NCBI GenBank assembly: GCA_964247745.1
Contig: CAXTVT010000002.1
Coordinates: forward strand, 53,592 to 117,591
From: RH-AL1 sp964247745
Lineage (GTDB): Bacteria; Pseudomonadota; Alphaproteobacteria; Rhizobiales; Beijerinckiaceae
DNA: 64,000 nucleotides
Direction of reading: 5' to 3'
Below the pieces are notes generated by a model. The model did not search any database and was not told the origin of the DNA. It saw only the letters and a program-made list of their open reading frames with translations. Shown piece after piece: positions 30,801 through 39,051 of the stretch. The translations under genes and the position numbers were made by a program. The first letter of the stretch is position 1; the number at the start of each line of letters is the position of its first letter.

Positions 30801-30835
30801 CCATGCTCGCCCACGCATCGGGTCGGTTGAACTAG
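24821..30835 (+). CDS. Giant membrane-anchored coiled-coil protein with apolipoprotein-like 22-residue repeats
   Basis: A 2,004-residue protein starting at ATG 24821 (GAGG upstream). Residues 1-160 are acidic and low-complexity. Two membrane helices lie near residues 163-185 and 200-222. Residues 230-1760 are one long alpha-helical rod. Within it, about residues 547-1060 are roughly 23 tandem units, mostly 22 residues, with consensus x-x-H-x4-(M/L)-H-E-R-L; examples are AGHTDAMHEKLNALSAET and NDHTDAMHERLVDTTQQT. A proline-rich linker (1767-1897) precedes a conserved C-terminal domain containing QTFEEIGRRYKADGDFRTTVDRY. Similar giant proteins occur in related bacteria, often annotated apolipoprotein A1/A4/E or kinesin-like; function is unknown. 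An inner-membrane scaffold is plausible. Confidence 0.9.
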   Translation: MANPSKAQDPAAAALSAIEEALNLGGDHDAGHDAAMPPLTADRVDEKTDAKTADDARGFEISSDDRLHPLLAPSATRRRDSRARLPSAENDAQLFPRLDAAVPDVEPVSGPVAAVEAPAFDIAPERRTPVERPAARPAAAPANDDKESVGAILRTLQAKPSGTPMIVAGLAAILWIAVCAIYLYADRGEFAGSSLLQPKVALVLLAIVGPLLFFFMTAALVRRAQEVRLTARSMLQVAMRLSEPEAIATEQMVTLSQAIRREIASMGDGIERALARAGELETLVRSEVSNIERSFGDNERRVRSLIDELSSEREAIVGNAEKVRGAIAGAHETLSRDLEGIQGALAVTLAEAGERVAAALGGKGEEIRAALVGAGDSLTADIGASGEDLVARLKATTDGVAASIDERTGSIEGKLAAAGEILVAELGLRADSIVARLDETGTRISDQIVSRGDNLAVRLAETGDRLHDVVATHGNELHGSLGEMGERIAGMIGERTESARALFDQSHGNLAGLLEESHGKVHARFEEHGAALHGRFQQTADEIATALTAHTDGLHERLASTTAHTTGALDEHGEALQTRLAEAAAASLALLASHTDHMHERLAATSDETAGALTAHGDALAERLAAANSALSAHHEEMHGRLAATAEDAVATLTAGTHHLHERMEQVAAETAGALDAHADGFHARMEAANAALVAHHDDMHGRLAATAEDTVTALTAGTQAMQVRLDDISAQTSDALSSHAAGFHERMEASHAALLAHHEDLHGRIAAATGETTDALAAHGVDMHERLAATASDAIAALAQHTDTLQERIGGVADEALAAFAGHTDAMHEKLNALSAETTAALNDHTDAMHERLVDTTQQTIGALSEHTQGLHERLEATANDTLAALDQHSGTIGERLDIVSRQTVDGLGSRTAELEALLLATSTAAVAALDHHSTTLHGQLAARAAETTGALDSHREVMLAQLGDVTGETLAALDSHASAMNERLNEVAEGAVNNLAGHLDAMHEQLAGNAEATAGALGQHAEALQEGFVANTRAAISSLAGEVEAINARFASVAAESIAAIAMHGDRINEALSTRLQAFHDAFVDEGAAAADRLGGHAERFNATLGDRLGAIENTFAVQGTDLHRNLGVRLEEATGLVERQIAELEGRAVDRAKTIAATLEGLVARIDTGLETRGKALNDALAARTLDIARTLSDGGKEVTAALDQRHADIGEVFSSRSAAIGDQLDGHIARLNERVIGPLSLIASALDEKGRALTSSLIDRAGAIDGMLTEHAGTLTATLDREASELRALVSKAVNEIDEVLAGRAGEVGATLAGRVADIATTLDGRLAAIERALGERGQQLVDTLADRGGAVAAEMTSVGEIVSQTIAQRGQLIVEHLGQRQADLTGALDRSAANIKTVIDGSVTGSVQSLIDRQQSFADAIDGLAARLRERVEGSVVTALDELEGRHTAMVEAVEASRLGLKETVESSVDGSVRSLIAANDTLRTQLGEVVDRLSTSSAQLEAMIASANDNVGAFDRTLAERVGQLHGAIERVNGTVATMNETTGRTLSDAGGIADRLAGHHVALREQSQALAATGGDLEQRLGARHGQLAALLETVSAKHEDFEAVMTSFAGLIEDSFRRAESRARDIGTFLAEHSQSSTGMIDEQFNAIRANSGKERERLAAALRQAYDQASQEIEGIFGQSTQRFQEASAEMRGLSRTIQEELAATREEVRRNAAELPRETAEQAQNMRRVMADQIKALSELTDIVARSGRSLDLSLPEAATEARPMLSVASPSAPERQPQRTEERPVERTADAPIVSEAPRAPQSSRPIEPLRPALSDDAPQQGGAPTQPRLEQARQAALAAAARTGGKSQQQGWLSDLLARASVEEQREPPPARPNGGGTNGAAPLEAISTDIARMIDTGAASDAWERYRRGDDDAFDDSIYTGRGAQTFEEIGRRYKADGDFRTTVDRYVQEFERLLSQIQHDDPDDRMLRGYLGSDSGKVYTMLAHASGRLN

Positions 30836-30906
30836 CGGGCTCGTCGTCGGTCGGCCGAGGCGCCGGCCGACTGGCGGTGCGGGCCGGCGCTCCCCACCTC
30901 TGCCTC

Positions 30907-31920
30907 ATGGCAAGGATTCCCTTCTCCGTCCTCGACCTGTCACCCGTGCTGGTCGGAGAGACGCCGCGCGAGGCGCTCGGGCATTCCGTGGCGCTCGCTC
31001 GGCATGCCGAGGCACTCGGCTTCCATCGCTTCTGGCTCGCCGAGCACCACAACATGCCCGGCATCGCGTCGGCCGCCACGGCCGTCGTGATCGGTCATGT
31101 GGCCGGCGCGACGTCGACGATCCGCGTGGGCTCCGGCGGCATCATGCTGCCCAACCATTCTCCGCTCGTGATCGCCGAGCAATTCGGCACGCTGGCCTCG
31201 CTCTACCCCGGCCGCATCGACCTCGGTTTGGGCCGCGCGCCCGGCGGCGACGGCTTCACCTTGCGCGCCCTGCGCCGCGCGCCCGACACGGCCGAGCGTT
31301 TCCCGCGCGACGTGCAGGAGCTGCAGTTTCTGTTCGGCGACGCGCAAGAGGGCCAGCCGCTGCGCGCCGTGCCCGGTGCCGGCCTCGACGTGCCGATCTA
31401 CCTGCTTGGGTCTTCGACGTTCTCGGCCGAGCTTGCCGGCTTGCTGGGGCTACCCTTCGCCTTCGCCGCGCATTTTGCCCCGGATTCGCTGGATGCGGCG
31501 TTGGCTCTCTACCGCGCCAGCTTTCGGCCGTCGGTCCAGCTGGCGTCACCGCACGTGATCGTCGCGGTGACGGCGGTGGCGGCGGAATCCGACAATGAGG
31601 CCCAGAAGCTGTTCACTTCTTTGCAGCAAGCCTTCGTCAGCCTGCGGCGCGGCACACCGGGCCTGTTGCAGCCTCCGATCGACGACCTCGCCACCTTCGC
31701 CTCGCCGCGCGAGCGCTCCGGCGTCGATCACGCCTTGCGCTACGCCGTGGTGGGATCTCCCACCACCGTGGAACGAAGATTGACGACGTTGCTGGCCGAA
31801 ACCGCGGCCGACGAACTGATGATCACCGCACAGATCTATGATCAGCACGCGCGGAAGCACTCGTTCTCGATCGTCGCCGATGTGCGCGACCGGCTCGGAT
31901 CGCGCCGAGTCGCGGCTTAG
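30907..31920 (+). CDS. LLM-class flavin-dependent oxidoreductase
   Basis: A 337-residue luciferase-like monooxygenase-fold protein. MARIPFSVLDLSPVLVGETP opens the barrel. Core features are GFHRFWLAEHHNMPGIAS, IRVGSGGIMLPNHSPLVIAEQFGTL, RIDLGLGRAPGGD and VVGSPTTVERRL. The MsnO8/YtmO-type subgroup with AEHHNMPG is common and mostly uncharacterised; members use FMNH2 and oxygen on unknown substrates. It lies 71 nt downstream of the giant repeat gene and converges on the aminotransferase. Confidence 0.93.
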   Translation: MARIPFSVLDLSPVLVGETPREALGHSVALARHAEALGFHRFWLAEHHNMPGIASAATAVVIGHVAGATSTIRVGSGGIMLPNHSPLVIAEQFGTLASLYPGRIDLGLGRAPGGDGFTLRALRRAPDTAERFPRDVQELQFLFGDAQEGQPLRAVPGAGLDVPIYLLGSSTFSAELAGLLGLPFAFAAHFAPDSLDAALALYRASFRPSVQLASPHVIVAVTAVAAESDNEAQKLFTSLQQAFVSLRRGTPGLLQPPIDDLATFASPRERSGVDHALRYAVVGSPTTVERRLTTLLAETAADELMITAQIYDQHARKHSFSIVADVRDRLGSRRVAA

Positions 31921-31956
31921 GTCCTCCGGCGCAGGCAGGCCGTCGCCGGAATCGGA

Positions 31957-33117
31957 TCAACGCGGCCGCGCCGCGAACCATGGCACCATGCGCGCGATCG
32001 CGTCCTCGACCTGCGGCGTCGCGACCGCGAAGCTGAAGCGGATGAAGCGATGGCCGTCGACGGGATCGAAGTCGATGCCAGGTGCGGCCACGATGCCGGT
32101 GTCGACCAGCAGCTCGCGGCAAAAGCCGAAGCTGTCCTGCGTCAGGTGACCCGCGTCTGCGTAGAGGTAGAAGGCGCCGTCCGGCGGCGCGACCTTGCTG
32201 AGGCCGAGGTGGGGCAGGGCATCGAGCATCAGCGCGCGGTTGGCGCGGTAGGTCGCGACGTGGGCGTCGAGTTCGGTCACAGAATTCATGGCGACGAGGC
32301 CGGCGTGCTGACTCAGGGAGGGCGCGGTGAGAAAGAAGTTGGCGCAGAAGGCCCGCGCCCGCGCCGCCTCGCCCTCCGCCGCCACGAGCCAGCCGAGCCG
32401 CCAGCCGGCCATGCTGAAATATTTGGAGAAGCTGTTCACCACCGTCGCACGCGGCTCGAATTCGAGCATCGACCGCGTCGGCAGCCCGTAGCTCAGGCCG
32501 TGGTAGATCTCGTCCGAGACGATGCGGATGCCGCGTGCGCGACATAGGCCGGCGATGGCCGTCAGCTCCTCGGCGGGAATGATTGTGCCGGTCGGGTTGG
32601 CCGGGCTGGCGACGATCAGTCCGGCGGGTGCGGGATCGAGCGCGGCGAGTTGCGCGGCCGAGAGCTGGAAGCGCGTCGCCGGTCCGCAGGCGATCTCGAC
32701 GGGCACGAGATGCAGCGCGCGCAGCACGTTGCGGTAGGCGACGTAGCCCGGCCGCGCCAGCGCCACACGATCCCCCGGTCGAAACAACGTGGACAGCGCG
32801 AGCAGCAGCGCCGGCGAAGCGCCCGCGGTGATCAGGATGCGCTCGGGGTCGATGGCGAGCCCGTGCTGGTCGAGATAGCGCCGCGCGATGGCGGCGCGCA
32901 GCGGCGCGCTCTCCCAATAGCCCATGCCATCGGCGGCCAGCACGCGCTGCGCTTCGGCGACGGCGGCGGCCGGAGCACCGGTGGACGGCTGGCCGAACTC
33001 CATGTGGATCACGGATCGACCGGCCGCCTTCATCTCGTGAGCCAGCCGGCTCAGCGCGAGGGCGTGGAAGGGCGCGACCTCGGGCAACGGAATGGTGTCT
33101 GCGCGAGGGCCGGTCAC
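31957..33117 (-). CDS. Class I/II PLP-dependent aminotransferase
   Basis: A 386-residue fold-type I aminotransferase. The GTG start at 33117 overlaps the TGA of the GST-like gene (GTGA), giving VTGPRADTIPLPEVAPFHAL. The PLP-lysine lies in VVNSFSKYFSMAGWRLGWL. PANPTGTIIPAEEL (Asn), RIVSDEIYHGLSYG (Asp, Tyr) and RFIRFSFA (substrate-carboxylate Arg) are present. The substrate cannot be stated; this subgroup is often annotated aspartate or aromatic aminotransferase-like. It is translationally coupled to the GST-like gene. Confidence 0.93.
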   Translation of the reverse strand: MTGPRADTIPLPEVAPFHALALSRLAHEMKAAGRSVIHMEFGQPSTGAPAAAVAEAQRVLAADGMGYWESAPLRAAIARRYLDQHGLAIDPERILITAGASPALLLALSTLFRPGDRVALARPGYVAYRNVLRALHLVPVEIACGPATRFQLSAAQLAALDPAPAGLIVASPANPTGTIIPAEELTAIAGLCRARGIRIVSDEIYHGLSYGLPTRSMLEFEPRATVVNSFSKYFSMAGWRLGWLVAAEGEAARARAFCANFFLTAPSLSQHAGLVAMNSVTELDAHVATYRANRALMLDALPHLGLSKVAPPDGAFYLYADAGHLTQDSFGFCRELLVDTGIVAAPGIDFDPVDGHRFIRFSFAVATPQVEDAIARMVPWFAARPR

Positions 33118-34043
33118 GCTGCCGCGATCTCGAAGCCGGCGCGTGGGAAATGCAGGTGCAGGTCGCCGGTCTCGACGCTGGTGTGGCGCACCACGATCTC
33201 GTGCGCGCCGGCGGCCATCAGCGTACCGGTCACCGGCACGCGGGCGAAATCGTCGGGCGTGACGGTGACGCGCGTGCCCGGCGCCAAGTCCTCGACGGTC
33301 TGCACGATGTGATCCATGGACGCCGGCTCCGCCGCCTTCGCCTCGGCCAGCGCATCCTCGCCACTGAGTGGCGTAGGGCGCCCATGGCCAAGCCCGCCGA
33401 CGCGATCGAACCAGCCGAGGACGGGCGCCAAGCCCAGCAGCCGGTCCACGGCCTGCGCATCGGCGCTCCGCATCAGGAAGAGCACGTGGTAATAGGCGAG
33501 ATCGAGTGCGCCGGGCTTGTCGCCAAGGAGAAACGATCGTCCATCGGCCAACGTGTCGATCAGCCAAGCCAGCTGCGCGCGCATGTGCTGCACGTTGCGC
33601 TCGGCCAGCGGGTCCATCGCCGCCTTGCTCATGTCGAAGTAGAGATAATCCTCCTCGCGATCGCGCAGGAACGCGGCCGGTGCGTCCTCCTTCGCCGTGG
33701 AGACGCGAACGCCGATTGCCGCGAACCACACCGAGCGCTCCCAATTGAACGACAGCGTCTTCACCAGTGCCGCCGGCGCGTCGGGGTAAAGCGTCGACTC
33801 GGGATGAAGCCGCTCCAGCGCCGGCAGGATGATGTTGGTATCGCAGTAAATGTCCGCGCCGACCTGGAGCACTGGAATGCGCCGGTATCCGCCGGTCAGC
33901 GCATCAAGCAGCGGCCGCGGCGGCATCGGCGACACCTCGACCGACGCCCAGGGCAGCCTTTTGAGACCGAGCGCCAATCGCACCTTTTCGGCGAAGGGCG
34001 AGGACGCATAATGGTGCAGGATGAGCTTGGGTGTGCCGGGCAT
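33114..34043 (-). CDS. Glutathione S-transferase-like protein with C-terminal extension
   Basis: A 309-residue protein. Residues 1-80 form a thioredoxin-fold GST N-domain (KLILHHYASSPFAEKVRLAL, with YRRIPVLQVGADIYCDTNII containing the cis-Pro and the glutathione-binding D/T). An all-helical C-domain includes FLLGDKPGALDLAYYHVLFL. About 80 extra residues at the end (from MDHIVQTVEDLAPGTRV) look like a small beta-rich module not found in ordinary GSTs of about 200-220 residues. Coupled to the aminotransferase by a GTGA overlap. Confidence 0.85.
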   Translation of the reverse strand: MPGTPKLILHHYASSPFAEKVRLALGLKRLPWASVEVSPMPPRPLLDALTGGYRRIPVLQVGADIYCDTNIILPALERLHPESTLYPDAPAALVKTLSFNWERSVWFAAIGVRVSTAKEDAPAAFLRDREEDYLYFDMSKAAMDPLAERNVQHMRAQLAWLIDTLADGRSFLLGDKPGALDLAYYHVLFLMRSADAQAVDRLLGLAPVLGWFDRVGGLGHGRPTPLSGEDALAEAKAAEPASMDHIVQTVEDLAPGTRVTVTPDDFARVPVTGTLMAAGAHEIVVRHTSVETGDLHLHFPRAGFEIAAA

Positions 34044-34197
34044 GAGTCCTCCAGCCCGCCATGTGGCGCGCGAGGGGACCGACGTCCACGCTCGTCGGCG
34101 GCGCGCATCCGCCGATCCTGTCCGTCGGGCCGACGTTCGAAGCGGGGGGAGCGGATGCGGTCGAGACGATCGAGCCGCACCCTCCTCGCTGTCCTGA

Positions 34198-36927
34198 TCA
34201 ATCCTCGTCGTCGGGCAGGCCCGTGATGACGCGGGCGCGGCTGTGGGCGAGGATCTCGCGCTTGCCGGTGTGGCTGGCGGGCCCGAGGATGCCCTCCTTC
34301 TCCATGCGCTCGATCAGCGAGGCGGCCTTGTTGTAGCCGACCTGCAGACGGCGCTGGACGTAGGACACCGAGCTCTTCTTGTCGCGCAGCACCACCTTGA
34401 CCGCCTGCTCGTAGAGCGAGCCGTCGTCCTCGCCGCCTGATCCGCCCATGGCGGTCTTGTCGAACACGGCGGACTCCGCGCCTTCGTCGTCGCCGTCGTC
34501 CGAGATCTCGCCCTCGGGGTCGTCGGTGACGCTGTCGAGGTAGTCCGGCACACCTTGCGTCTTGAGATGGGCGACGACGCGCTCGACCTCGTCGTCCGAC
34601 ACGAAGGGACCGTGGACGCGATAGATGCGGCCGCCACCCTGCATGTGCAGCATGTCGCCCTGGCCGAGCAGCTGCTCGGCGCCCTGCTCGCCGAGGATGG
34701 TGCGCGAGTCGATCTTGGAGGTGACCTGGAAGGAGATGCGGGTCGGGAAGTTCGCCTTGATCGTGCCGGTGATGACGTCGACCGAGGGTCGCTGCGTCGC
34801 CATGATGAGGTGGATGCCGGCGGCGCGCGCCATCTGCGCCAGGCGCTGGATCGCGCCCTCGATGTCCTTGCCCGCGACCATCATCAGGTCGGCCATCTCG
34901 TCGACGATGACGACGATGTAGGGCAGGGTGACGAGCTCGAGCGGCACGTCCTCGATCGTCGGCTTGCCGGTCTCGCGGTCGAAGCCGGTGGTCACCTGCA
35001 GCTTGATGATCTCGCCGTTGGCCTTGGCCTGGACGACCCGCGCGTTGAAGCCGTCGATGTTGCGCACGCCGAGCTTCGACATCTTCTTGTAGCGGTCCTC
35101 CATCTCGCGGACCGCCCATTTCAGCGCCACGACCGCCTTCTTGGGGTCGGTCACCACGGGCGTGAGGAGGTGCGGGATGCCGTCGTAGACCGAGAGTTCC
35201 AGCATCTTGGGGTCGACCATGATCAGGCGACACTGGTCCGGACGCAGCCGGTAGAGCAGCGACAGGATCATGGTGTTGATGGCGACCGACTTGCCCGAGC
35301 CGGTCGTGCCGGCCACGAGCAGGTGGGGCATCTTGGCGAGCTCTGCGATGACCGGTTCGCCGCCGATCGTCTTGCCTAGCGCGATGGCGAGCTTGTGCTT
35401 GCTGTCGGCGAACGCCTCGCATTCCACCATCTCGCGGAAGAACACGGTCTCACGCCGCTCGTTGGGCAGCTCGATGCCGATGGCGTTGCGGCCCGGCACG
35501 ACGGCGACGCGTGCCGACAGCGCCGACATCGAGCGGGCGATGTCGTCGGCGAGGCCGATGACGCGCGAGGACTTCATGCCCGGCGCCGGCTCGAGCTCGT
35601 AGAGCGTGACGACCGGGCCGGCACGCACGTGGATGATCTCGCCGCGGATGCCGAAATCCTCCAAGGTCGTCTCGAGCAGGCGAGCGTTCTGCTCCAGCAT
35701 GTCGGCGGTGAGCGCCGTGCCCTCGGGCTTGCGCACGTCGCCGAGCAGCTCGACGGAGGGATAATCGTATTCGAAGGTCGGTACAGGGCGCTTTGTCGTC
35801 AGGCGTGCCGGCTCGGCCTGCAGGCTGACGCGGGCGGAGATCGCCGCGGGGGAGCTCGTCTCCGCGGCGACGGCAGCCGTGTCGGCTACCGGCGCGGCGG
35901 CCCGGGACTTGGCGCGCACGGACACGGCGAAGGCCGTCTTCGTCGACGCTTCGATCCTGTTGGGTTGTGATCGCACGAGATCGTTCGCAGGCGACGGAAC
36001 GTCGACGACGAAACCGCTCAGCAGACTGAGGCGACGCTGCGCGCCGGAGCGTATCTGATTGGAAACCAACTGGTCCACGGTATGCAAAGCCTCAACCTCG
36101 TCGATGAAGTCGGTGTCAGGGGGAAACACGTCGTCGGCTGCGGCAATGGTGTCGTCGCAGTCGTCGGCGCGGGCGTTCTCGGGAAGAACCAGGTCTTCGA
36201 ACTGATCGTCCTGGAATTGATCCGGCTCGGGTCGTTCCTGTTCGGGCTGGGGCTCGATCGGGGCGATCGCATCGCCGGCACCGACGCGGGCGCGCCGGAG
36301 CAGGTGGTCTGGCGTACGCATGTAGCGCACGCCCGGCGCAGCGAGGAACGGCCGCTGCCATAGGGGAATGGCGGCGAGCGGATCCGACGGCGGCGGTGGA
36401 GGCGTGGGGCGCGGCACCGTCGGCGCGCGGGCCCCCGGCGTCCGCATGGGCGTGGTGGAGACAGGCGGCCTCGTGGAGGCCGGAGACTTCGGCGCCAAGC
36501 CCGCCGGCGGCGTCGCGACGGGCGCGGCTGAAAGTATGGGCGTGCAGGGCGCCGCCGGCCGCGGCTCGGTGGTCGGCAACGGCAGGCCCGTTACGGCATC
36601 GCGTGACGCGTGCACCGCCGTCGTACGCGGCGTCGCGGCCATCACGCGCTCGATTTCGGCTCCGAGCGGCGTCGGGCCGAAGGCGGAACGCATGGTGCCG
36701 TGCGGCCACTCGCCGTGCGGCCGTCGTCCGGCTCGGTCATGCTGCCCCAGACTCTCGATAAGCGCGACGAGCAGACGGCTGAGCGCGCGGGCGCCGGATA
36801 GCCCGGCGTCGCGAAAGCGATTGTCGCGCGTGGGAGGGAGCACGGCGCGGCTGGGAGATGAACGCATGGGACGCTGACGCTCGACGACGCGGGACGCTTC
36901 GAAAGGTAAAGTTCGAGCGTTAAGCAA
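34198..36927 (-). CDS. ftsK: FtsK/SpoIIIE-type DNA translocase lacking membrane helices
   Basis: A 909-residue protein. The start is TTG 36927 with a strong upstream AGAGGGAGG; ATG 36867 is an alternative. Residues 1-380 are hydrophilic, proline-rich and acidic, with no transmembrane segments. The alpha/beta motor follows: LVAGTTGSGKSVAINTMILSL (Walker A, near 545), YIVVIVDEMADLMMVAGKD (Walker B), HLIMATQRPSVDVITGTIK and SRTILGEQGAEQLLGQGDML. The gamma winged-helix that reads KOPS-type sites ends the protein (VSYVQRRLQVGYNKAASLIERME). Standard FtsK has four N-terminal helices; this form may be a soluble paralogue. DNA pumping activity should be intact. Confidence 0.93.
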   Translation of the reverse strand: MLNARTLPFEASRVVERQRPMRSSPSRAVLPPTRDNRFRDAGLSGARALSRLLVALIESLGQHDRAGRRPHGEWPHGTMRSAFGPTPLGAEIERVMAATPRTTAVHASRDAVTGLPLPTTEPRPAAPCTPILSAAPVATPPAGLAPKSPASTRPPVSTTPMRTPGARAPTVPRPTPPPPPSDPLAAIPLWQRPFLAAPGVRYMRTPDHLLRRARVGAGDAIAPIEPQPEQERPEPDQFQDDQFEDLVLPENARADDCDDTIAAADDVFPPDTDFIDEVEALHTVDQLVSNQIRSGAQRRLSLLSGFVVDVPSPANDLVRSQPNRIEASTKTAFAVSVRAKSRAAAPVADTAAVAAETSSPAAISARVSLQAEPARLTTKRPVPTFEYDYPSVELLGDVRKPEGTALTADMLEQNARLLETTLEDFGIRGEIIHVRAGPVVTLYELEPAPGMKSSRVIGLADDIARSMSALSARVAVVPGRNAIGIELPNERRETVFFREMVECEAFADSKHKLAIALGKTIGGEPVIAELAKMPHLLVAGTTGSGKSVAINTMILSLLYRLRPDQCRLIMVDPKMLELSVYDGIPHLLTPVVTDPKKAVVALKWAVREMEDRYKKMSKLGVRNIDGFNARVVQAKANGEIIKLQVTTGFDRETGKPTIEDVPLELVTLPYIVVIVDEMADLMMVAGKDIEGAIQRLAQMARAAGIHLIMATQRPSVDVITGTIKANFPTRISFQVTSKIDSRTILGEQGAEQLLGQGDMLHMQGGGRIYRVHGPFVSDDEVERVVAHLKTQGVPDYLDSVTDDPEGEISDDGDDEGAESAVFDKTAMGGSGGEDDGSLYEQAVKVVLRDKKSSVSYVQRRLQVGYNKAASLIERMEKEGILGPASHTGKREILAHSRARVITGLPDDED

Positions 36928-37064
36928 TCCCTCCCTCTTTACGTTTCGTCAGCCTCGAAAGGCCGGTCGCGGCGTATGCCCGGACCATCGTTCGACGCGC
37001 GTCGGCGGCAAGATCAGGCGCAATGCGACGAGCGGTGCAAAAGCAAGACGATGCGTCCGCCCCC

Positions 37065-37715
37065 TCAGGCGTCGCGCCGACGGGTCAGCAGGAATACCGC
37101 CTGGGCGCCGAACAGGTTCCACACCCACCACGGCACCTTGAGCGGGATCGGGCGGCCATCGCCGTCGAGCGCGAGGCTTCGCTCGATGGTGCCGCCGGAG
37201 AGCTCGACCAGGTCGACGAAGTCACGGATGGTGAAGGCATGGATGTTGGGCGTGTCGAACCATTGATAGGACAGCGCATCCGTGATCGGCATTCGCCCGC
37301 GCAGGAGCAACTGTCCGCGCACCCGCCAATGGCCGAAATTGGGGAACGAGACGACGGCGTGCCGGCCGATGCGCAGCATGTGCTCGAGCACCTGGCGCGG
37401 CTTCCGGGTCGCCTGCAGGGTCTGGGAGAGGATGACGAAATCGAATGCGCCGTCGGGATAGTCGGCGAGGTCGGTGTCGGCGTCGCCTTGGATGACCGAG
37501 AGTCCGTTGGCGACGCAATGATTCACGCCCTTCTGGCTGAGCTCGATGCCGCGGGCGTCGACGCCATGATCCTCGGCGAGGTAGTGCAGCAACGTGCCGT
37601 CGCCGCAGCCGACGTCGAGCACCCGGGTCCGCGGCCGCAGTAGCTTGGCGACCTCGTAGAGATCGGGGCGCAGGCTCGCGCGCTTGTCGCCGGGCGGGAA
37701 GTATTGCGCCGTCAC
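37065..37715 (-). CDS. metW: Methionine biosynthesis protein MetW
   Basis: A 216-residue methyltransferase-fold protein. It starts at GTG 37715, 10 nt after the metX stop. LRPRTRVLDVGCGDGTLLHYL is the SAM-motif I; GIELSQKGVNHCVANGLSVIQGD and FDFVILSQTLQATRKPRQVLEHML are typical of MetW. VSFPNFGHWRVRGQLLLRGRMP and YQWFDTPNIHAFTIRDF are MetW-specific. MetW acts with MetX in homoserine acylation; its exact role has been reported as an activator of MetX. The pairing is the usual one. Confidence 0.95.
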   Translation of the reverse strand: MTAQYFPPGDKRASLRPDLYEVAKLLRPRTRVLDVGCGDGTLLHYLAEDHGVDARGIELSQKGVNHCVANGLSVIQGDADTDLADYPDGAFDFVILSQTLQATRKPRQVLEHMLRIGRHAVVSFPNFGHWRVRGQLLLRGRMPITDALSYQWFDTPNIHAFTIRDFVDLVELSGGTIERSLALDGDGRPIPLKVPWWVWNLFGAQAVFLLTRRRDA

Positions 37716-37725
37716 GTGAGGGTGT

Positions 37726-38901
37726 TCACGCTCTGGCAAGCCCGCGAGTGCGCGCGCAGCCCTCGAGGAAGCCGTGCGCCGTGGCGTTGAACTCGGGATC
37801 CTCGATGAGGAAGGCATCGTGGCCGCGGTCGGTCATGACGTCGACGAATGAGACCGAGGCGCCCGACGCGTTGAGGGCGTGGACGATGTGGCGCGACGCC
37901 GTCGTCGGATAGAGCCAGTCCGACGAGAACGAGACCACGCAGAACTTCGTCTTGGTGCCGCGAAAGGCTTCGGCCAGGCGACCGCCGTAGTCGGCGGCGA
38001 GGTCGAAGTAGTCGCAGGCGCGCGTGACGTAGAGGTAGGAATTGGCATCGAACCGGTCGACGAAGCTCAGGCCTTGATAACGCAAGTAGTTCTCGATCTG
38101 AAAATCCGCGTCGAAGGAGAAGGTCGGAGCGTCGCGCTCCTGCAGCTTGCGGCCGAACTTGCGCTGGAGCGCCTCGTTCGAAAGGTAGGTGATGTGCGCC
38201 GCCATGCGCGCCACGGCGAGCCCCTTGCCGGGGTGGCGCCCCTCGTCGAGGTAGCGGCCCTTGCACCAATCGGGATCCGCCATGACCGCTTGGCGACCGA
38301 CCTCGTGAAAGGCGATGTTCTGGCTGGAATGGCGCGCGGCGGTGGCGACCGGCATGGCGCAGAACACCCGCTCCGGGTAGCTCGCCGCCCATTGCAGCAC
38401 CTGCATGCCGCCCATCGAGCCGCCGATGACTGAAAACAGCGTATCGATGCCGAGCCGGTCGATCAGCATGGCCTGGGCGCGAACCATGTCGCGGATGGTG
38501 ACCATCGGCAGGTCGAGCGCGTAGGGACGGCCGGACGCCGGGTTCGTCGAGGCCGGCCCGGTCGTTCCCATGCAGCCCCCGATAACGTTGGTGGCGATGA
38601 CAAAATAGCGGTTGGTGTCGACCGGCTTGCCCGGTCCCACCAGGCTCGACCACCAGCCCGGCTTGCCGGTCACCGGGTTCTCGCTCGCCACGTGCTGATC
38701 GCCGGTGAGTGCGTGGCACACCAGGATCGCGTTGGATTTCGCCGCGTTCAGCGTGCCGTAGGTCTGGTAGGCAATGGCGAAGGGCGACAGCGCCACGCCC
38801 GCATCCATCGCCAGCGGCGCCTCGGGCCCGAACCGCTCCAGCCGCGAGGACGGCGTCTCCACCTCGCGCTGGCTCGCCAGCTTGGGCGTCATGACGTTCA
38901 T
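37726..38901 (-). CDS. metX: Homoserine O-acetyltransferase
   Basis: A 391-residue alpha/beta-hydrolase-fold acyltransferase starting methionine synthesis from homoserine. ILVCHALTGDQHVAS (oxyanion region), IGGSMGGMQVLQW (nucleophile Ser in G-x-S-M-G-G), TFSFDADFQIENYL, and the acid and His toward the end (DRGHDAFLIED) are all present. Length is normal. I looked upstream for a SAM-II or SAM-V riboswitch, common ahead of this gene in alphaproteobacteria, and did not find a convincing one. Confidence 0.96.
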   Translation of the reverse strand: MNVMTPKLASQREVETPSSRLERFGPEAPLAMDAGVALSPFAIAYQTYGTLNAAKSNAILVCHALTGDQHVASENPVTGKPGWWSSLVGPGKPVDTNRYFVIATNVIGGCMGTTGPASTNPASGRPYALDLPMVTIRDMVRAQAMLIDRLGIDTLFSVIGGSMGGMQVLQWAASYPERVFCAMPVATAARHSSQNIAFHEVGRQAVMADPDWCKGRYLDEGRHPGKGLAVARMAAHITYLSNEALQRKFGRKLQERDAPTFSFDADFQIENYLRYQGLSFVDRFDANSYLYVTRACDYFDLAADYGGRLAEAFRGTKTKFCVVSFSSDWLYPTTASRHIVHALNASGASVSFVDVMTDRGHDAFLIEDPEFNATAHGFLEGCARTRGLARA

Positions 38902-39051
38902 CGGATCGTGCGGCCGGAGTGCGACTGGAACATGGGCAGAAGATATGGGAACGCCGCGGAGTTCGCGTCAAGGTCGAGGTCGCAGCGCGGGAGCGTGGCG
39001 TCGCGCGCCGCGCCTGCCGGTCCTACCTCGATTTAGCCGCCCTGCGCCCCT

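Noticed and set aside
38902..39051. Possible SAM-II riboswitch upstream of metX
   Set aside because: A GCTAAAT-like segment is present, but the pseudoknot pairings and the conserved GUGAUUUG-type core of SAM-II are not recognisable, and the space is largely GC-rich linker.
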